Assembly (NCBI RefSeq): GCF_900537995.1
Contig: NZ_LR027880.1
Coordinates: 3,689,001-3,753,000 of the forward strand
DNA from: Roseburia intestinalis L1-82
GTDB taxonomy: Bacteria > Bacillota > Clostridia > Lachnospirales > Lachnospiraceae
Reading direction: 5' to 3'
Length of the DNA: 64,000 nt
Below, piece by piece: positions 53,743 through 62,819 of the stretch. Under the pieces are notes generated by a model. The model was not told where the DNA came from. It was given only the letters and a program-made list of their open reading frames with translations, and did not search any database. The position numbers were made by a program, and so were the translations under genes. The first letter of the stretch is position 1. Each line of letters begins with the position of its first letter.

Positions 53743-54040
53743 TGTAAATTTTTAGTGTTTTATGTCTGAATCTGAAAAAAAAATATTTCCAAATAACTAT
53801 GTTTAATAGATTATTATTGGTTTGATAATACTGGAAAAACCTCAATGTATCCCGTTATGCCTATGTTTATTGCCATACACATTTGAAAAAATTATTCTGT
53901 GTTATTTTGTCTGGCATTTTACGAAATAATTCATGTAATACAATGTAGCATATAAAAATTCTGGGAAGCCATTAGGTTGAATATTAATGATACAGCACAT
54001 TAGCATTTTAAGCATATTTTCATTCAAGCGAATATCAAAA
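53743..54040. other. AT-rich spacer between elements A and B
   Basis: About 300 bp of AT-rich sequence. I see no gene, terminator or repeat here apart from a small stem GCGAAT/ATTCGC (54028-54046) that overlaps the start of element B. Confidence 0.6.
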
Positions 54041-54417
54041 ATTCGCGCCTACGCCCCCAGTTTTGAGATGAACCGCCCACCCAAATGGTGTTCATAACCT
54101 GACGGCTGGCATCTTGCGCAAAGCCGAAGCTAATTTTGTGACTTTGGGAGAAAATTAGAAAATCTTAGTGTGTCTATAGGTACACAGTGATGTTCTGCCA
54201 CGGATGGCAGAACAAGGCAGCATCGAGTCATGGATGACTCGTTGTTGCCGGTCACGTCACTCCGAGAAAATCTAACCCAGACACACTTAGACTTTTCTTA
54301 TTTTCGTACAACGGAACCAAAATTAACTCCGGCTTTGCGTAAGATTCCACTCACAAGCCTGCGACACACCATTTGGACGGGCGACGCATGTCCCCAACAA
54401 ACCATCATTTGGCGAAT
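54041..54417 (-). repeat. Palindromic structured element B (about 377 nt), inverse copy of A
   Basis: Bounded by ATTCGC (54041) and GCGAAT (54417). Long arms pair, for example CGCAAAGCCG with its complement and CCAAATGGTGT with its complement on the other side. Central hairpins lie at 54191-54214 and 54216-54249. The sense that allows G-U rather than A-C at most mismatches is the minus strand here and the plus strand for A, so the two would read towards each other. Confidence 0.9.
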
Positions 54418-54436
54418 CAACTGTTTAACACACACC

Positions 54437-54475
54437 AAAAAGCGGCTGTAACAACAATCCCCTGTTACAGCCGCT
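54437..54475 (-). terminator. Terminator of spoVG
   Basis: A 13-bp stem AGCGGCTGTAACA/TGTTACAGCCGCT (54441-54453 with 54463-54475) is followed on the minus strand by T5. It also has a weaker T-rich tail on the plus side. Confidence 0.88.
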
Positions 54476-54534
54476 CATTCTTTTTATTCTGCCGACACAA
54501 CAATCTTCCTCAAAGACCTGCTGCCAAAAGCTCC

Positions 54535-54801
54535 TTACTCTTCAGCAGCTAATGTCTCCTCGTACTTTTCCAAGATCAGTTTCTGGATCCGCTCTCTCGT
54601 TCCGGAGTTGATCGGATGTGCAATATCACGGTATTCTCCATCCGCTGCCTTCCGGCTTGGCATTGCAATAAAAAGACCTTTTTCCCCTTCAATGATCTTA
54701 ATATCATGTACCACGAACTCTTCATCGATCGTGATTGAAACTACCGCTTTCATCTTGCCTTCTTTTTCTACTCTTCTGATCCTCACGTCCGTTATCTGCA
54801 T
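54535..54801 (-). CDS. spoVG: Septation protein SpoVG
   Basis: 88-aa RNA/DNA-binding regulator. The canonical N-terminus [20 protein letters not shown] and the [20 protein letters not shown] segment are present, followed by the short helix typical of SpoVG. In Firmicutes it affects septation, virulence and metabolism as a global regulator. RBS AAAGGGGG. It lies upstream of glmU in many Firmicutes; here about 1.3 kb holding elements A and B separates them. Confidence 0.96.
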   Translation of the reverse strand: MQITDVRIRRVEKEGKMKAVVSITIDEEFVVHDIKIIEGEKGLFIAMPSRKAADGEYRDIAHPINSGTRERIQKLILEKYEETLAAEE

Positions 54802-54851
54802 GTCTTATGTCCCCCTTTAAGTTGTTTTACCCTTGTCCTAAAAATGCATTT

Positions 54852-55970
54852 CTATAACACGTAGCGCTCATTATTCTCAGAAACAATCTTGATACCATTG
54901 TCCCCACAGTAATATGTATTGGCTTTCAATGTGTCCCTGCTCTCCACGATACAGTTCTCAATGTGTGTGTTATCTCCGATATATACATCATTTAAAATAA
55001 TGGAGTTTTTGATCACACAGTTCTTTCCAACAAATACTTTTTTGAACAGGATCGAATTTTCCACTTTGCTGTTCACGATACAGCCGCTTGCGATCAGACT
55101 GTTGCGCACGTCGGATCCTGCATTGTACTTTGCAGGCGGAAGATCATCAACCTTAGAGTAGATCTTTGGCTCATCATGGAAAAAGTATCTGCGCACTTCC
55201 GGTTTCAGGAAATCCATATTGGTCTGGTAATAAGACTCAACGGTCGCGATATTGCTCCAGTATTCTTTCATCTTGTAACCGTAGATACGTTTCATATTTT
55301 TATAACGGATCAGAATATCCGTAACGAAATCCCAGCGTCCTTCCTCTGCACTGCGCTCTAACATCTCAATGAGCTGTCTTCTGCGCACGATATAAATACC
55401 GGTAGAGATCGTATTCGACTGGGATACCATCGGTTTCTCCTCGAATTCCACGATCCTGGAATCCTCGTTCATGCGTACCACACCAAAGCGGCTTACATCC
55501 ACATCCGGTGCCATATCTTTGCACACTACCGTGATATCTGCTTTCTTTTCGATGTGATATTCCAGTACTTTATTGTAATCAATCTTATAAACACAGTCAC
55601 CGCTCGTAATGATGACATACGGTTCGTGGCGTTTCTTTAAGAAACTGATATTCTGATACATGGCATCTGCAGTTCCACGATACCACCAGCTGTTGTCCAC
55701 CGTAACTGTCGGGTTAAATACGAACAGACCGCCCTGTTTTCTTCCGAAATCCCACCATTTTGAGGAACTCAGATGCTCATTTAAGGATCTGGCGCTGTAC
55801 TGTGTCAGTACTGCAACTGTCTGTATATGCGAATTGCTCATATTGCTGAGTGCAAAATCAATGCTTCGATAGCTGCCCCCAACAGGCATTGCTGCAATCG
55901 CTCTCTTATTGGATAGTTCCTGCATACGGCTGTTATTACCGCCAGCTAAAATAATACCTATTGCCTTCAT
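54852..55970 (-). CDS. glgD: GlgD, regulatory subunit of glucose-1-phosphate adenylyltransferase
   Basis: 372-aa GlgC paralogue that forms a heteromer with GlgC in Firmicutes and raises its activity. The nucleotidyltransferase part starts [21 protein letters not shown]; the pyrophosphorylase loop departs from the GGxGxRL of GlgC, consistent with a non-catalytic subunit. The C-terminal half is a left-handed beta-helix ([19 protein letters not shown], then [19 protein letters not shown]). Its ATG overlaps the glgC stop (ATGA). Confidence 0.92.
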   Translation of the reverse strand: MKAIGIILAGGNNSRMQELSNKRAIAAMPVGGSYRSIDFALSNMSNSHIQTVAVLTQYSARSLNEHLSSSKWWDFGRKQGGLFVFNPTVTVDNSWWYRGTADAMYQNISFLKKRHEPYVIITSGDCVYKIDYNKVLEYHIEKKADITVVCKDMAPDVDVSRFGVVRMNEDSRIVEFEEKPMVSQSNTISTGIYIVRRRQLIEMLERSAEEGRWDFVTDILIRYKNMKRIYGYKMKEYWSNIATVESYYQTNMDFLKPEVRRYFFHDEPKIYSKVDDLPPAKYNAGSDVRNSLIASGCIVNSKVENSILFKKVFVGKNCVIKNSIILNDVYIGDNTHIENCIVESRDTLKANTYYCGDNGIKIVSENNERYVL

Positions 55971-57241
55971 TCTGAGTCACCTGCCTTAATAATTACTTCA
56001 CCGCTTTCAAGAATTCCATCCGGATAATCTTCTTTTTCCGTAACTCCGGAAATCGCCGTGTTCTTTCCTATCTGAACGCCATCCGGCACCACGGAATCTT
56101 CACCTATTGTTACAAGACCAAAAGAATATATGCTTGCATTCAGCTTGTTCGGTGCTTCCTCACCGACTCCAAGCACCACATTGTTTCCAATCTGGCAGTT
56201 TTCTGCAACGATTGACTTATCTATCGTGACACCTTCACCAATCTGTGTCCCTTTCATAATTATCGAGTTTCTTACTACGCTTCCCTTACCGATCGTAACA
56301 CCTGCACCGATGACAGAACTATGTACTTCTCCATAGATCTCGGATCCCTCACCAATGATACTCTTCTCAACCACAGAATCTTCTGACAGATACTGCGGCT
56401 CAATGATATCGCTCTTTGTGTAGATCTTCCAGTATTCCTCATAGAGATTGAACTCCGGGATCAGATCGATGAGCTCCATATTTGCTTCCCAGTAGGATCC
56501 TAACGTTCCGACATCTTTCCAGTAACCGTTAAATTCATAGGCGAAAAGACGTTTTCCTCTCTCATGACAATACGGAATTATATGCTTGCCGAAATCGCAT
56601 CCGCTCTGGTCTTTCATGGCATGTAATGCTTCTTTTAAAACATTCCAGCTGAAAATATAGATTCCCATGGATGCCAGGTTACTTCTCGGTTCTGCCGGTT
56701 TCTCCTCGAAATCCTGGATTTTTTTATTTTCATCTGCAATCACGATTCCAAACCTGCTTGCTTCCTCAATTGGTACCGGCATTGTTGCAATCGTCACATC
56801 TGCATGATTTTCTTTATGGAAATCGAGCATCACTTCATAATCCATCTTATAAATATGGTCGCCTGATAAGATCAGGACATATTCCGGATTATAGCTCTCC
56901 ATATAATTCATATTCTGGTAGATTGCATTTGCTGTTCCACTGTACCACTCACTGTTGTTGCTCTTCTCATAAGGTGGAAGAACCGTTACACCGCCATTGT
57001 TACGGTCAAGATCCCACGGAATACCAATTCCGATATGGGTATTTAAACGTAACGGCTGATACTGTGTCAGAACACCAACAGTATCAATTCCTGAATTAAT
57101 ACAGTTGCTGAGTGGAAAATCGATAATGCGGTACTTCCCTCCAAACGCAACTGCCGGTTTGGCAACCTTTGCTGTAAGCACTCCAAGACGGCTGCCCTGT
57201 CCTCCAGCCAATAGCATAGCTATCATTTCTTTTCGAATCAC
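55967..57241 (-). CDS. glgC: GlgC, glucose-1-phosphate adenylyltransferase
   Basis: 424-aa enzyme making ADP-glucose for glycogen synthesis. [18 protein letters not shown] holds the nucleotide loop, [20 protein letters not shown] the conserved Lys/Arg region, then [11 protein letters not shown] and [18 protein letters not shown] elements. The beta-helix C-terminus ends [13 protein letters not shown]. The start is set at the GTG of [10 protein letters not shown], with GAGAGGTG 6-8 bp upstream; a GTG three codons earlier (57250) also fits. Promoter-like TATAAT at 57299. Confidence 0.94.
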   Translation of the reverse strand: MIRKEMIAMLLAGGQGSRLGVLTAKVAKPAVAFGGKYRIIDFPLSNCINSGIDTVGVLTQYQPLRLNTHIGIGIPWDLDRNNGGVTVLPPYEKSNNSEWYSGTANAIYQNMNYMESYNPEYVLILSGDHIYKMDYEVMLDFHKENHADVTIATMPVPIEEASRFGIVIADENKKIQDFEEKPAEPRSNLASMGIYIFSWNVLKEALHAMKDQSGCDFGKHIIPYCHERGKRLFAYEFNGYWKDVGTLGSYWEANMELIDLIPEFNLYEEYWKIYTKSDIIEPQYLSEDSVVEKSIIGEGSEIYGEVHSSVIGAGVTIGKGSVVRNSIIMKGTQIGEGVTIDKSIVAENCQIGNNVVLGVGEEAPNKLNASIYSFGLVTIGEDSVVPDGVQIGKNTAISGVTEKEDYPDGILESGEVIIKAGDSE

Positions 57242-57293
57242 GTCAATCACCTCTCGTCACTTTCTAGTCAATCTATTCCTTTTGGTATTTTTA

Positions 57294-57322
57294 ATTATAC
57301 CACACTTCAAATCCCATGTACA
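57294..57322 (-). promoter_or_regulatory. Probable promoter of glgC-glgD
   Basis: Minus strand: -10 TATAAT (57299-57294), 17-bp spacer, -35 TGTACA (57322-57317), which matches the consensus at four positions. Confidence 0.5.
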
Positions 57323-57437
57323 TCATTTTCCACAATATTTTTTACTGATTTTACATATTTTTGACACATTGCACAAATTGATAAAATTTTATCTACAATT
57401 CGTTTTTTCTGTCGAAAAGATTTTTCCCCAAAAGAAT

Positions 57438-57465
57438 TTGCAAATTAATTTCATACGGGTATAAT
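57438..57465 (+). promoter_or_regulatory. Promoter of murC
   Basis: Plus strand: -35 TTGCAA (57438-57443), 16-bp spacer, -10 TATAAT (57460-57465), about 42 bp upstream of the ATG. Confidence 0.8.
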
Positions 57466-57507
57466 GAAACAAACAGAATAATTCATAAAACAGGCAGGTA
57501 TCAATAA

Positions 57508-58887
57508 ATGTATAAAATCAATTTCAACCAGCCGCTGCACATCCATTTCATCGGAATCGGCGGCATCAGCATGAGTGGTCTTGCTGAGATACTTTTAGAA
57601 GAACATTTTGCCATCTCAGGATCCGACGCAAAAGAATCCGAACTGACCAGACATTTAGAGCACATGGGTGCCCGTATTTTTTACGGTCAGAAGGCTGAAA
57701 ATCTTACCGACGGCATTGATCTTATCGTCTACACCGCTGCCATCCGGGAAGACAATCCGGAATACGCGGCCGCAAAGGAGCGCAGCATCCCAATGTTAAG
57801 CCGCGCAGAACTGCTTGGTCAGATTATGGACAATTACAACAATTCCATCGCCGTTGCCGGTACCCACGGAAAAACGACGACCACATCCATGATCAGCCAG
57901 ATTCTTCTCGCAGCAAAGGCTGATCCTACCATTTCCGTCGGCGGAATCTTAAAAGCCATTGAAGGAAATATAAAAGTAGGCAAGTCCGATATTTTTGTAT
58001 CCGAAGCGTGTGAATATACCAACAGTTTTCTCCATTTTTATCCACGATACAGTGTTATTTTAAACGTGGAAGCGGAACACCTTGACTTCTTTAAAGATAT
58101 TCAGGACATCCGCAATTCATTCCGAAAATTTGCAGGAAATACAAAAAAAGACGGTGCGATCATTATAAACGGAGAGATTGAAAACTACACAGAGCTCACC
58201 AGCGGCTTAGATCCGCAGGTAATCACTTTCGGACTGAATGACTCCTGTGACTATTATCCTTCTGATATTACCTTTGACGAAACAGCATGCGCTTCCTTTA
58301 CGGCAATGCATCACGGTACCCCGGTCATGGATGTAAAACTTCACGTTCCGGGCATGCACAACGTATCAAATGCACTTGCAGCAATCGCACTCTCGCTTGA
58401 TCTTGGCATTTCAACGGATGCGATTCTTGCCGGATTATCCGCTTTCGGAGGTGCAGACCGCCGTTTCCAGTACAAAGGATGTGTGGACGGGGTTACTATC
58501 ATTGATGATTACGCACATCATCCGACAGAGATCCGTGCAACATTAACCGCAGCCAAAAATTATCCACACAAGCGCCTGGTCTTGGCTTTCCAGCCACACA
58601 CCTATTCCAGGACAAAAGCATTTTTAGATGATTTTGCAGATGTACTGTCCATGGCAGACGTGGTCGTTCTTGCTGATATCTATGCTGCCCGTGAGAAAAA
58701 TACTTACGACATCAGTTCGAGGGATATCCTTGCAAAATTAAAGGAAAAAGGAACAGAATGCTATTATTTTCCTTCCTTTGAAGAGATCGAGAAATTTTTA
58801 CTGAAAAATTGTATAAACGGTGATCTGTTGATAACTATGGGGGCCGGAGATATCGTAAACGTGGGTGAACATCTTCTTGGTCGATAA
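57508..58887 (+). CDS. murC: UDP-N-acetylmuramate-L-alanine ligase
   Basis: 459-aa cytosolic Mur ligase adding L-Ala to UDP-MurNAc. IHFIGIGGISMSGLAEILL is the N-terminal nucleotide-fold signature. The ATP loop VAGTHGKTTTTSM follows, with SEACEYTNSFLHFYP, ADRRFQYKG and the C-terminal IIDDYAHHPTEIRATL, RLVLAFQPHTYSR motifs. Own promoter; terminator hairpin directly behind, sharing sequence with a DnaA box. Confidence 0.97.
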   Translation: MYKINFNQPLHIHFIGIGGISMSGLAEILLEEHFAISGSDAKESELTRHLEHMGARIFYGQKAENLTDGIDLIVYTAAIREDNPEYAAAKERSIPMLSRAELLGQIMDNYNNSIAVAGTHGKTTTTSMISQILLAAKADPTISVGGILKAIEGNIKVGKSDIFVSEACEYTNSFLHFYPRYSVILNVEAEHLDFFKDIQDIRNSFRKFAGNTKKDGAIIINGEIENYTELTSGLDPQVITFGLNDSCDYYPSDITFDETACASFTAMHHGTPVMDVKLHVPGMHNVSNALAAIALSLDLGISTDAILAGLSAFGGADRRFQYKGCVDGVTIIDDYAHHPTEIRATLTAAKNYPHKRLVLAFQPHTYSRTKAFLDDFADVLSMADVVVLADIYAAREKNTYDISSRDILAKLKEKGTECYYFPSFEEIEKFLLKNCINGDLLITMGAGDIVNVGEHLLGR

Positions 58888-58888
58888 G

Positions 58889-58906
58889 TTATCCACATTA
58901 TCCACA
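58889..58906 (+). promoter_or_regulatory. Tandem DnaA boxes, pair 1
   Basis: Two perfect TTATCCACA 9-mers abut at 58889-58897 and 58898-58906. The second lies partly in the left arm of the murC terminator. The same 21-bp stretch recurs at 59056-59076. Confidence 0.8.
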
Positions 58907-58949
58907 TTCGATTGGGGAAAACTTCAACCATCGAATGTGGATTTTTTTT
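58902..58949 (+). terminator. Terminator of murC
   Basis: Stem CCACATTCGAT (58902-58912) pairs with ATCGAATGTGG (58930-58940) and is followed by A and eight T. Confidence 0.9.
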
Positions 58950-59055
58950 GTTAACATAACACATATCCATTTTCGGATTCCGTTTTCTTTTATGTCCCTT
59001 ATTTTCTGTATTCCGGCACATTTGCCATAACTTCCGTTTTTATGAATCCACTTTT

Positions 59056-59073
59056 TTATCCACATTATCCACA
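59056..59073 (+). promoter_or_regulatory. Tandem DnaA boxes, pair 2
   Basis: Perfect TTATCCACA at 59056-59064 and 59065-59073, same orientation and spacing as pair 1, 167 bp downstream of it. They lie about 70 bp upstream of a TATAAT (59143-59148) that probably belongs to the DnaD-domain gene, a position from which DnaA could control transcription. The gap 58950-59210 holds no gene. Confidence 0.8.
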
Positions 59074-59210
59074 TTCCCCGCAACCCTTGATTTTACAGCG
59101 TTTGTATTCAAAAATGTTCTTCTCTTTTTTCTTTTCCTATGCTATAATTTGTGGCGCAGCAAATATTTATACTTATACTTTTAGAATATTATCGAAAGAG
59201 GGTTTCCTTC

Positions 59211-60332
59211 ATGGCTAAAATACTAATCCACAGTGACAGTGCATCTTCTGCCACGAGTGTATCGAATATTTTTATTGATGAATATATGTCTGACGCAAAC
59301 GGGGAATTTGTAAAGATCTACCTGTACCTGCTGCGTCTGATGAATGCCCCGGATTCCGCTTTTTCGATTTCTTCGATTGCAGATAAATTTGAACACACGG
59401 AAAAGGATGTCAAACGCGCCCTAAGTTACTGGGAACGTATGCATCTTTTACGGTTAGAATATGATACTGAGCACAACCTGACCGGTATCTGCCTGATTGA
59501 TTCTGCATCCAGGGATAAAACCGGCACAGGCGATGATTTTCCGGAAAATGAAACGGCTGCGGAAACACCTGAAGCAGACAGTGTCTCCTCTTTAGAAGAC
59601 ACATATCATTCCCCGGATGACGGCATTTCTTCGGTAAATACAGAATCCTTCCCTCCAAAAAGGGATTACACCCGCGATGAATTAAAACAGTTTCAGGAAA
59701 ATGACCAGATTGCGGAACTTCTTTTTGTCGCGGAACGTTATCTTGGACGCCCTCTCAGCCAGACGGATATGAATACTTTTATTTATTTATATGATGAGCT
59801 TTCATTTTCATCGGATCTGATCGCATATCTGGTGGAATATTGTGTCAGCAAAAACCACACCGCTATCCGCTACATCGAAGCCACGGCGCTAAAATGGGCA
59901 GAAAGCGGCATCCGGACGGTAACCGCTGCCAAACAGGAGGCAAAGATCCACAGTCCGGCTTACTATGCGGTGATGCGCTCCTTTGGCATTACAGGAAGAA
60001 ATCTGGTTCCATCCGAGACAGACTATATTGAAAAATGGCGTTCCGAATATGGTTTTTCGATCGATATCATCTGTGCGGCATGTCAGCAGACCATCCAGAG
60101 CATCCACCAGCCGAGTTTTCCTTACACTGACAAAATGCTCTCGAACTGGCGTAAATTAAACGTACATACCATGGAAGATGTAAAACGTTTAAATCTTGAA
60201 CATAAAGAACGCACCAAAGCATCGGCACAGGAGGCTGCCGGTCCGAAAAACAAGTTTACAAGCATCGGGCAGCGCTCCTATGAATATGATGAGCTTGAAA
60301 AAATGTTACTGACAACCAATTCAAAACATTGA
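59211..60332 (+). CDS. DnaD-domain replication protein (DnaD/DnaB-like)
   Basis: 373-aa protein. The N-terminal winged-helix-like part includes NIFIDEYMSDANGEFVKIYL and FSISSIADKFEHTEKDVKRA. An acidic linker (about 100-150) precedes two DnaD-type repeats; the second has RNLVPSETDYIEKWRSEYGF, the end resembling the YxxxW-containing helix of DnaD domains. In Firmicutes such proteins help load the replicative helicase during initiation and restart. The start is MAKILIHSD, behind AGAGGG. It lies upstream of the loader ATPase gene, as with Bacillus dnaB-dnaI. Confidence 0.88.
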   Translation: MAKILIHSDSASSATSVSNIFIDEYMSDANGEFVKIYLYLLRLMNAPDSAFSISSIADKFEHTEKDVKRALSYWERMHLLRLEYDTEHNLTGICLIDSASRDKTGTGDDFPENETAAETPEADSVSSLEDTYHSPDDGISSVNTESFPPKRDYTRDELKQFQENDQIAELLFVAERYLGRPLSQTDMNTFIYLYDELSFSSDLIAYLVEYCVSKNHTAIRYIEATALKWAESGIRTVTAAKQEAKIHSPAYYAVMRSFGITGRNLVPSETDYIEKWRSEYGFSIDIICAACQQTIQSIHQPSFPYTDKMLSNWRKLNVHTMEDVKRLNLEHKERTKASAQEAAGPKNKFTSIGQRSYEYDELEKMLLTTNSKH

Positions 60333-60401
60333 TACCATAGAGTAGTGTGAAAACATTGTCTTCATACTAAAACAGGCAAAAATGGAGATTAGGATAAGAA
60401 C

Positions 60402-61382
60402 ATGCCTCTGACAAATTCACAATACGATGAGATTATACGGGCATATGATGCCCGACAGTTAAAAAATGAACATGACAGGGAAGAACGGACCCGTTATGCC
60501 TACATCAAGATCCCACGTCTCCGTGAGATCGATGATGCCATTGCGACCTGCTCCGTTGCACAGGCAAAAAAGCTCTTAGACGGTGATACCATGGCTCTTA
60601 ATACCCTGAAAGAACAGATTGCCTCCTACCGCAGTGAAAAAAAGGATCTTCTGAAAAAAGCAGGGCTTTCTGCTGATTATCTGGAGACTTCTTATGAATG
60701 CCCGGATTGTAAGGACACCGGTTTTATCGACGGGAAACGCTGCCACTGTTTTACACAGGCTGCGATCGATTTAGTCTATACCCAGTCGAATTTAAAAAGC
60801 ATCCTGCTCCGTGAGAATTTTTCCACATTTTCTTTTGACTATTATTCTGATAAAGACATAAATCCTGCAACCGGGTTATCATCTTTGGCAACAGCAAAAG
60901 ATGCCGTTGCGAAATGTCATGATTTTATTGATCACTTTGATGATACATTTTCCAATCTGTACTTTTACGGAGATACCGGCATCGGCAAAACGTTTCTGTC
61001 AAACTGTGTTGCAAAAGAGCTGATGGATCACGGTCATTCTGTAATTTACTTTACGGCGTTCCAATTATTTGATATATTAAGCAAGGGTGTATTTGCAAAA
61101 GATGAGGAAGCGATTGCCGCAAATGAAAATATTTTTACCTGCGATCTTCTGATCATCGATGATCTCGGCACAGAGCTTACAAATTCTTTTACGACTTCCC
61201 AGTTGTTTTTGTGCTTAAACGAAAGGATCCTGCACCGGAAATCAACCATCATTTCCACAAACCTCGGATTGTCCCAGCTTACCGATCTGTATTCGGAGCG
61301 AATCTTATCAAGAATTATGGACAATTATGTTCTGATCAAATTATTCGGGGAAGATATCCGGATGCAGAAACGAAGACGCTGA
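60402..61382 (+). CDS. DnaC/DnaI-type helicase-loader ATPase
   Basis: 326-aa AAA+ ATPase expected to load the DnaB-type helicase. The N-terminal part (1-90) is helical, then comes a small zinc module with CPDCKDTGF and CHCF. Walker A is YGDTGIGKTFLSN (about 188-200), Walker B LLIIDDLGTE (about 249-258), and the sensor TIISTNL. This matches Bacillus DnaI. It follows the DnaD-domain gene by 69 bp. Confidence 0.92.
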   Translation: MPLTNSQYDEIIRAYDARQLKNEHDREERTRYAYIKIPRLREIDDAIATCSVAQAKKLLDGDTMALNTLKEQIASYRSEKKDLLKKAGLSADYLETSYECPDCKDTGFIDGKRCHCFTQAAIDLVYTQSNLKSILLRENFSTFSFDYYSDKDINPATGLSSLATAKDAVAKCHDFIDHFDDTFSNLYFYGDTGIGKTFLSNCVAKELMDHGHSVIYFTAFQLFDILSKGVFAKDEEAIAANENIFTCDLLIIDDLGTELTNSFTTSQLFLCLNERILHRKSTIISTNLGLSQLTDLYSERILSRIMDNYVLIKLFGEDIRMQKRRR

Positions 61383-61472
61383 TGTTCTATAAACACAAAA
61401 TACATTTTCTGCCTTCAATTAGAGCAATCTATTGAAATACATGTAAACAAATTTTTATGGAGGAACCATTCA

Positions 61473-62651
61473 ATGCCAAACGATGAAAGAAACCTGGAAA
61501 CCTTACCTGATGGAGCACTCGGTCTGATCCCGCTTGAGAGCTGCAAAGAGCTTGGTCTGAAAGTAGACAAGTACCTGGTCGGCTGGAGAGAAAAAAGACA
61601 GCATCAGCATGCATCTGATCTTGCCTTTAAAGATTACCGCCGCGATTCCTACATCATCTCTACCGCTGTTCCGCGTTTTGGAACCGGCGAAGCAAAAGGT
61701 GTGATCAAAGAGTCTGTCCGTGGATACGATCTGTACCTGATGGTCGATGTGACAAATTACAGCCTTACCTACTCCGTATGCGGCCATGAGAACCACATGT
61801 CACCGGATGACCACTATGCAGATTTAAAACGTATTATCGCAGCCGTTGGCGGTAAAGCAAGACGTATCACCGTCATCATTCCTTTCTTATATGAAAGCCG
61901 TCAGCACAAACGTACTTCCCGCGAATCTTTAGATTGTGCTTTAGCATTACAGGAACTGACTGCAATGGGTGTAGATAACATCATCACATTTGATGCACAT
62001 GACCCGCGTGTACAGAATGCGATCCCGTTAAAAGGCTTCGAGACCGTACAGCCTGCTTACCAGTTTGTAAAAGGTATCTTACGCGAAGTAACCGACTTAA
62101 AGATCGATTCCGATCATATGATGGTAATCAGCCCGGATGAAGGTGGTACCAACCGTGCTGTATATCTTGCAAGCGTTCTCGGATTAGATGTCGGTATGTT
62201 CTATAAGAGACGTGATTACAGCCGTATCGTAGACGGACGCAACCCGATCGTTGCGCATGAGTTTTTAGGTTCCTCCGTAGAGGGAAAAGATGTTATCATC
62301 ATCGATGATATGATTTCTTCCGGTGAAAGTATGATCGATGTTGCAACAGAGTTAAAGAAACGTAAAGCAAACCGTATCTTCGTCGTTGCAACTTTCGGAC
62401 TCTTCACAAACGGTTTAGAGAAATTTGATCAGGCAGTTGCAGATGGAACGATCTACAAAGTCGTTACCACAAACCTTACCTATCAGACACCGGAACTCTT
62501 ATCCAAACCATATTACATCAGCTGTGATATGAGCAAATACATCGCTTATATCATTGATACCTTAAACCATGATTCTTCCATCAGCGATCTGTTAAACCCG
62601 TATGACAGAATCGAACGTCTGGTATCTAAATACAAGGCAGAGCAGAAATAA
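61473..62651 (+). CDS. prs: Ribose-phosphate pyrophosphokinase
   Basis: 392-aa PRPP synthase supplying nucleotide, His and Trp synthesis and Hpt. PRPP-binding loop IIIDDMISSGESMIDVATEL near 270-289 and a flexible-loop-like FYKRRDYSRI upstream of it are seen. It is longer than the usual 315 aa and differs at the N-terminus, like a second Prs class common in Clostridia. RBS GGAGG. Has its own terminator. Confidence 0.9.
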   Translation: MPNDERNLETLPDGALGLIPLESCKELGLKVDKYLVGWREKRQHQHASDLAFKDYRRDSYIISTAVPRFGTGEAKGVIKESVRGYDLYLMVDVTNYSLTYSVCGHENHMSPDDHYADLKRIIAAVGGKARRITVIIPFLYESRQHKRTSRESLDCALALQELTAMGVDNIITFDAHDPRVQNAIPLKGFETVQPAYQFVKGILREVTDLKIDSDHMMVISPDEGGTNRAVYLASVLGLDVGMFYKRRDYSRIVDGRNPIVAHEFLGSSVEGKDVIIIDDMISSGESMIDVATELKKRKANRIFVVATFGLFTNGLEKFDQAVADGTIYKVVTTNLTYQTPELLSKPYYISCDMSKYIAYIIDTLNHDSSISDLLNPYDRIERLVSKYKAEQK

Positions 62652-62669
62652 TTCATTCTGAAATATCAA

Positions 62670-62699
62670 AAAAGCCGGTACTTTTTCGTGCCGGCTTTT
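62670..62699 (+). terminator. Terminator of prs
   Basis: Stem AAAAGCCGG.AC pairs with GT.CCGGCTTTT (62670-62681 with 62688-62699); T-run in the right arm. Confidence 0.88.
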
Positions 62700-62739
62700 C
62701 TTATACAATGGAATGCATGTCTATAAACATTCTGGCATC

Positions 62740-62779
62740 AAAAAAAGAAACCATCATACACTTTCGTATAACGGTTTCT
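62740..62779 (-). terminator. Terminator of the DUF6465-like gene
   Basis: Minus-strand stem AGAAACC..TATAC pairs with GTGTATGATGGTTTCT around GAAA (62779 to 62746). Seven T follow. Confidence 0.8.
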
Positions 62780-62819
62780 TCTTATCTCATTTCTATGTAA
62801 GTCCGTCTGGCAAACGCTC

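Noticed and set aside
54230..54451. 73-codon plus-strand open frame across element B
   Set aside because: Same reason: it is open by chance in a palindromic element and not preserved in the other copy.
58889..59073. Chromosomal replication origin
   Set aside because: DnaA boxes are perfect, but dnaA, dnaN, recF and gyr genes are absent, and no clear AT-rich unwinding element or GC-skew evidence is available here.
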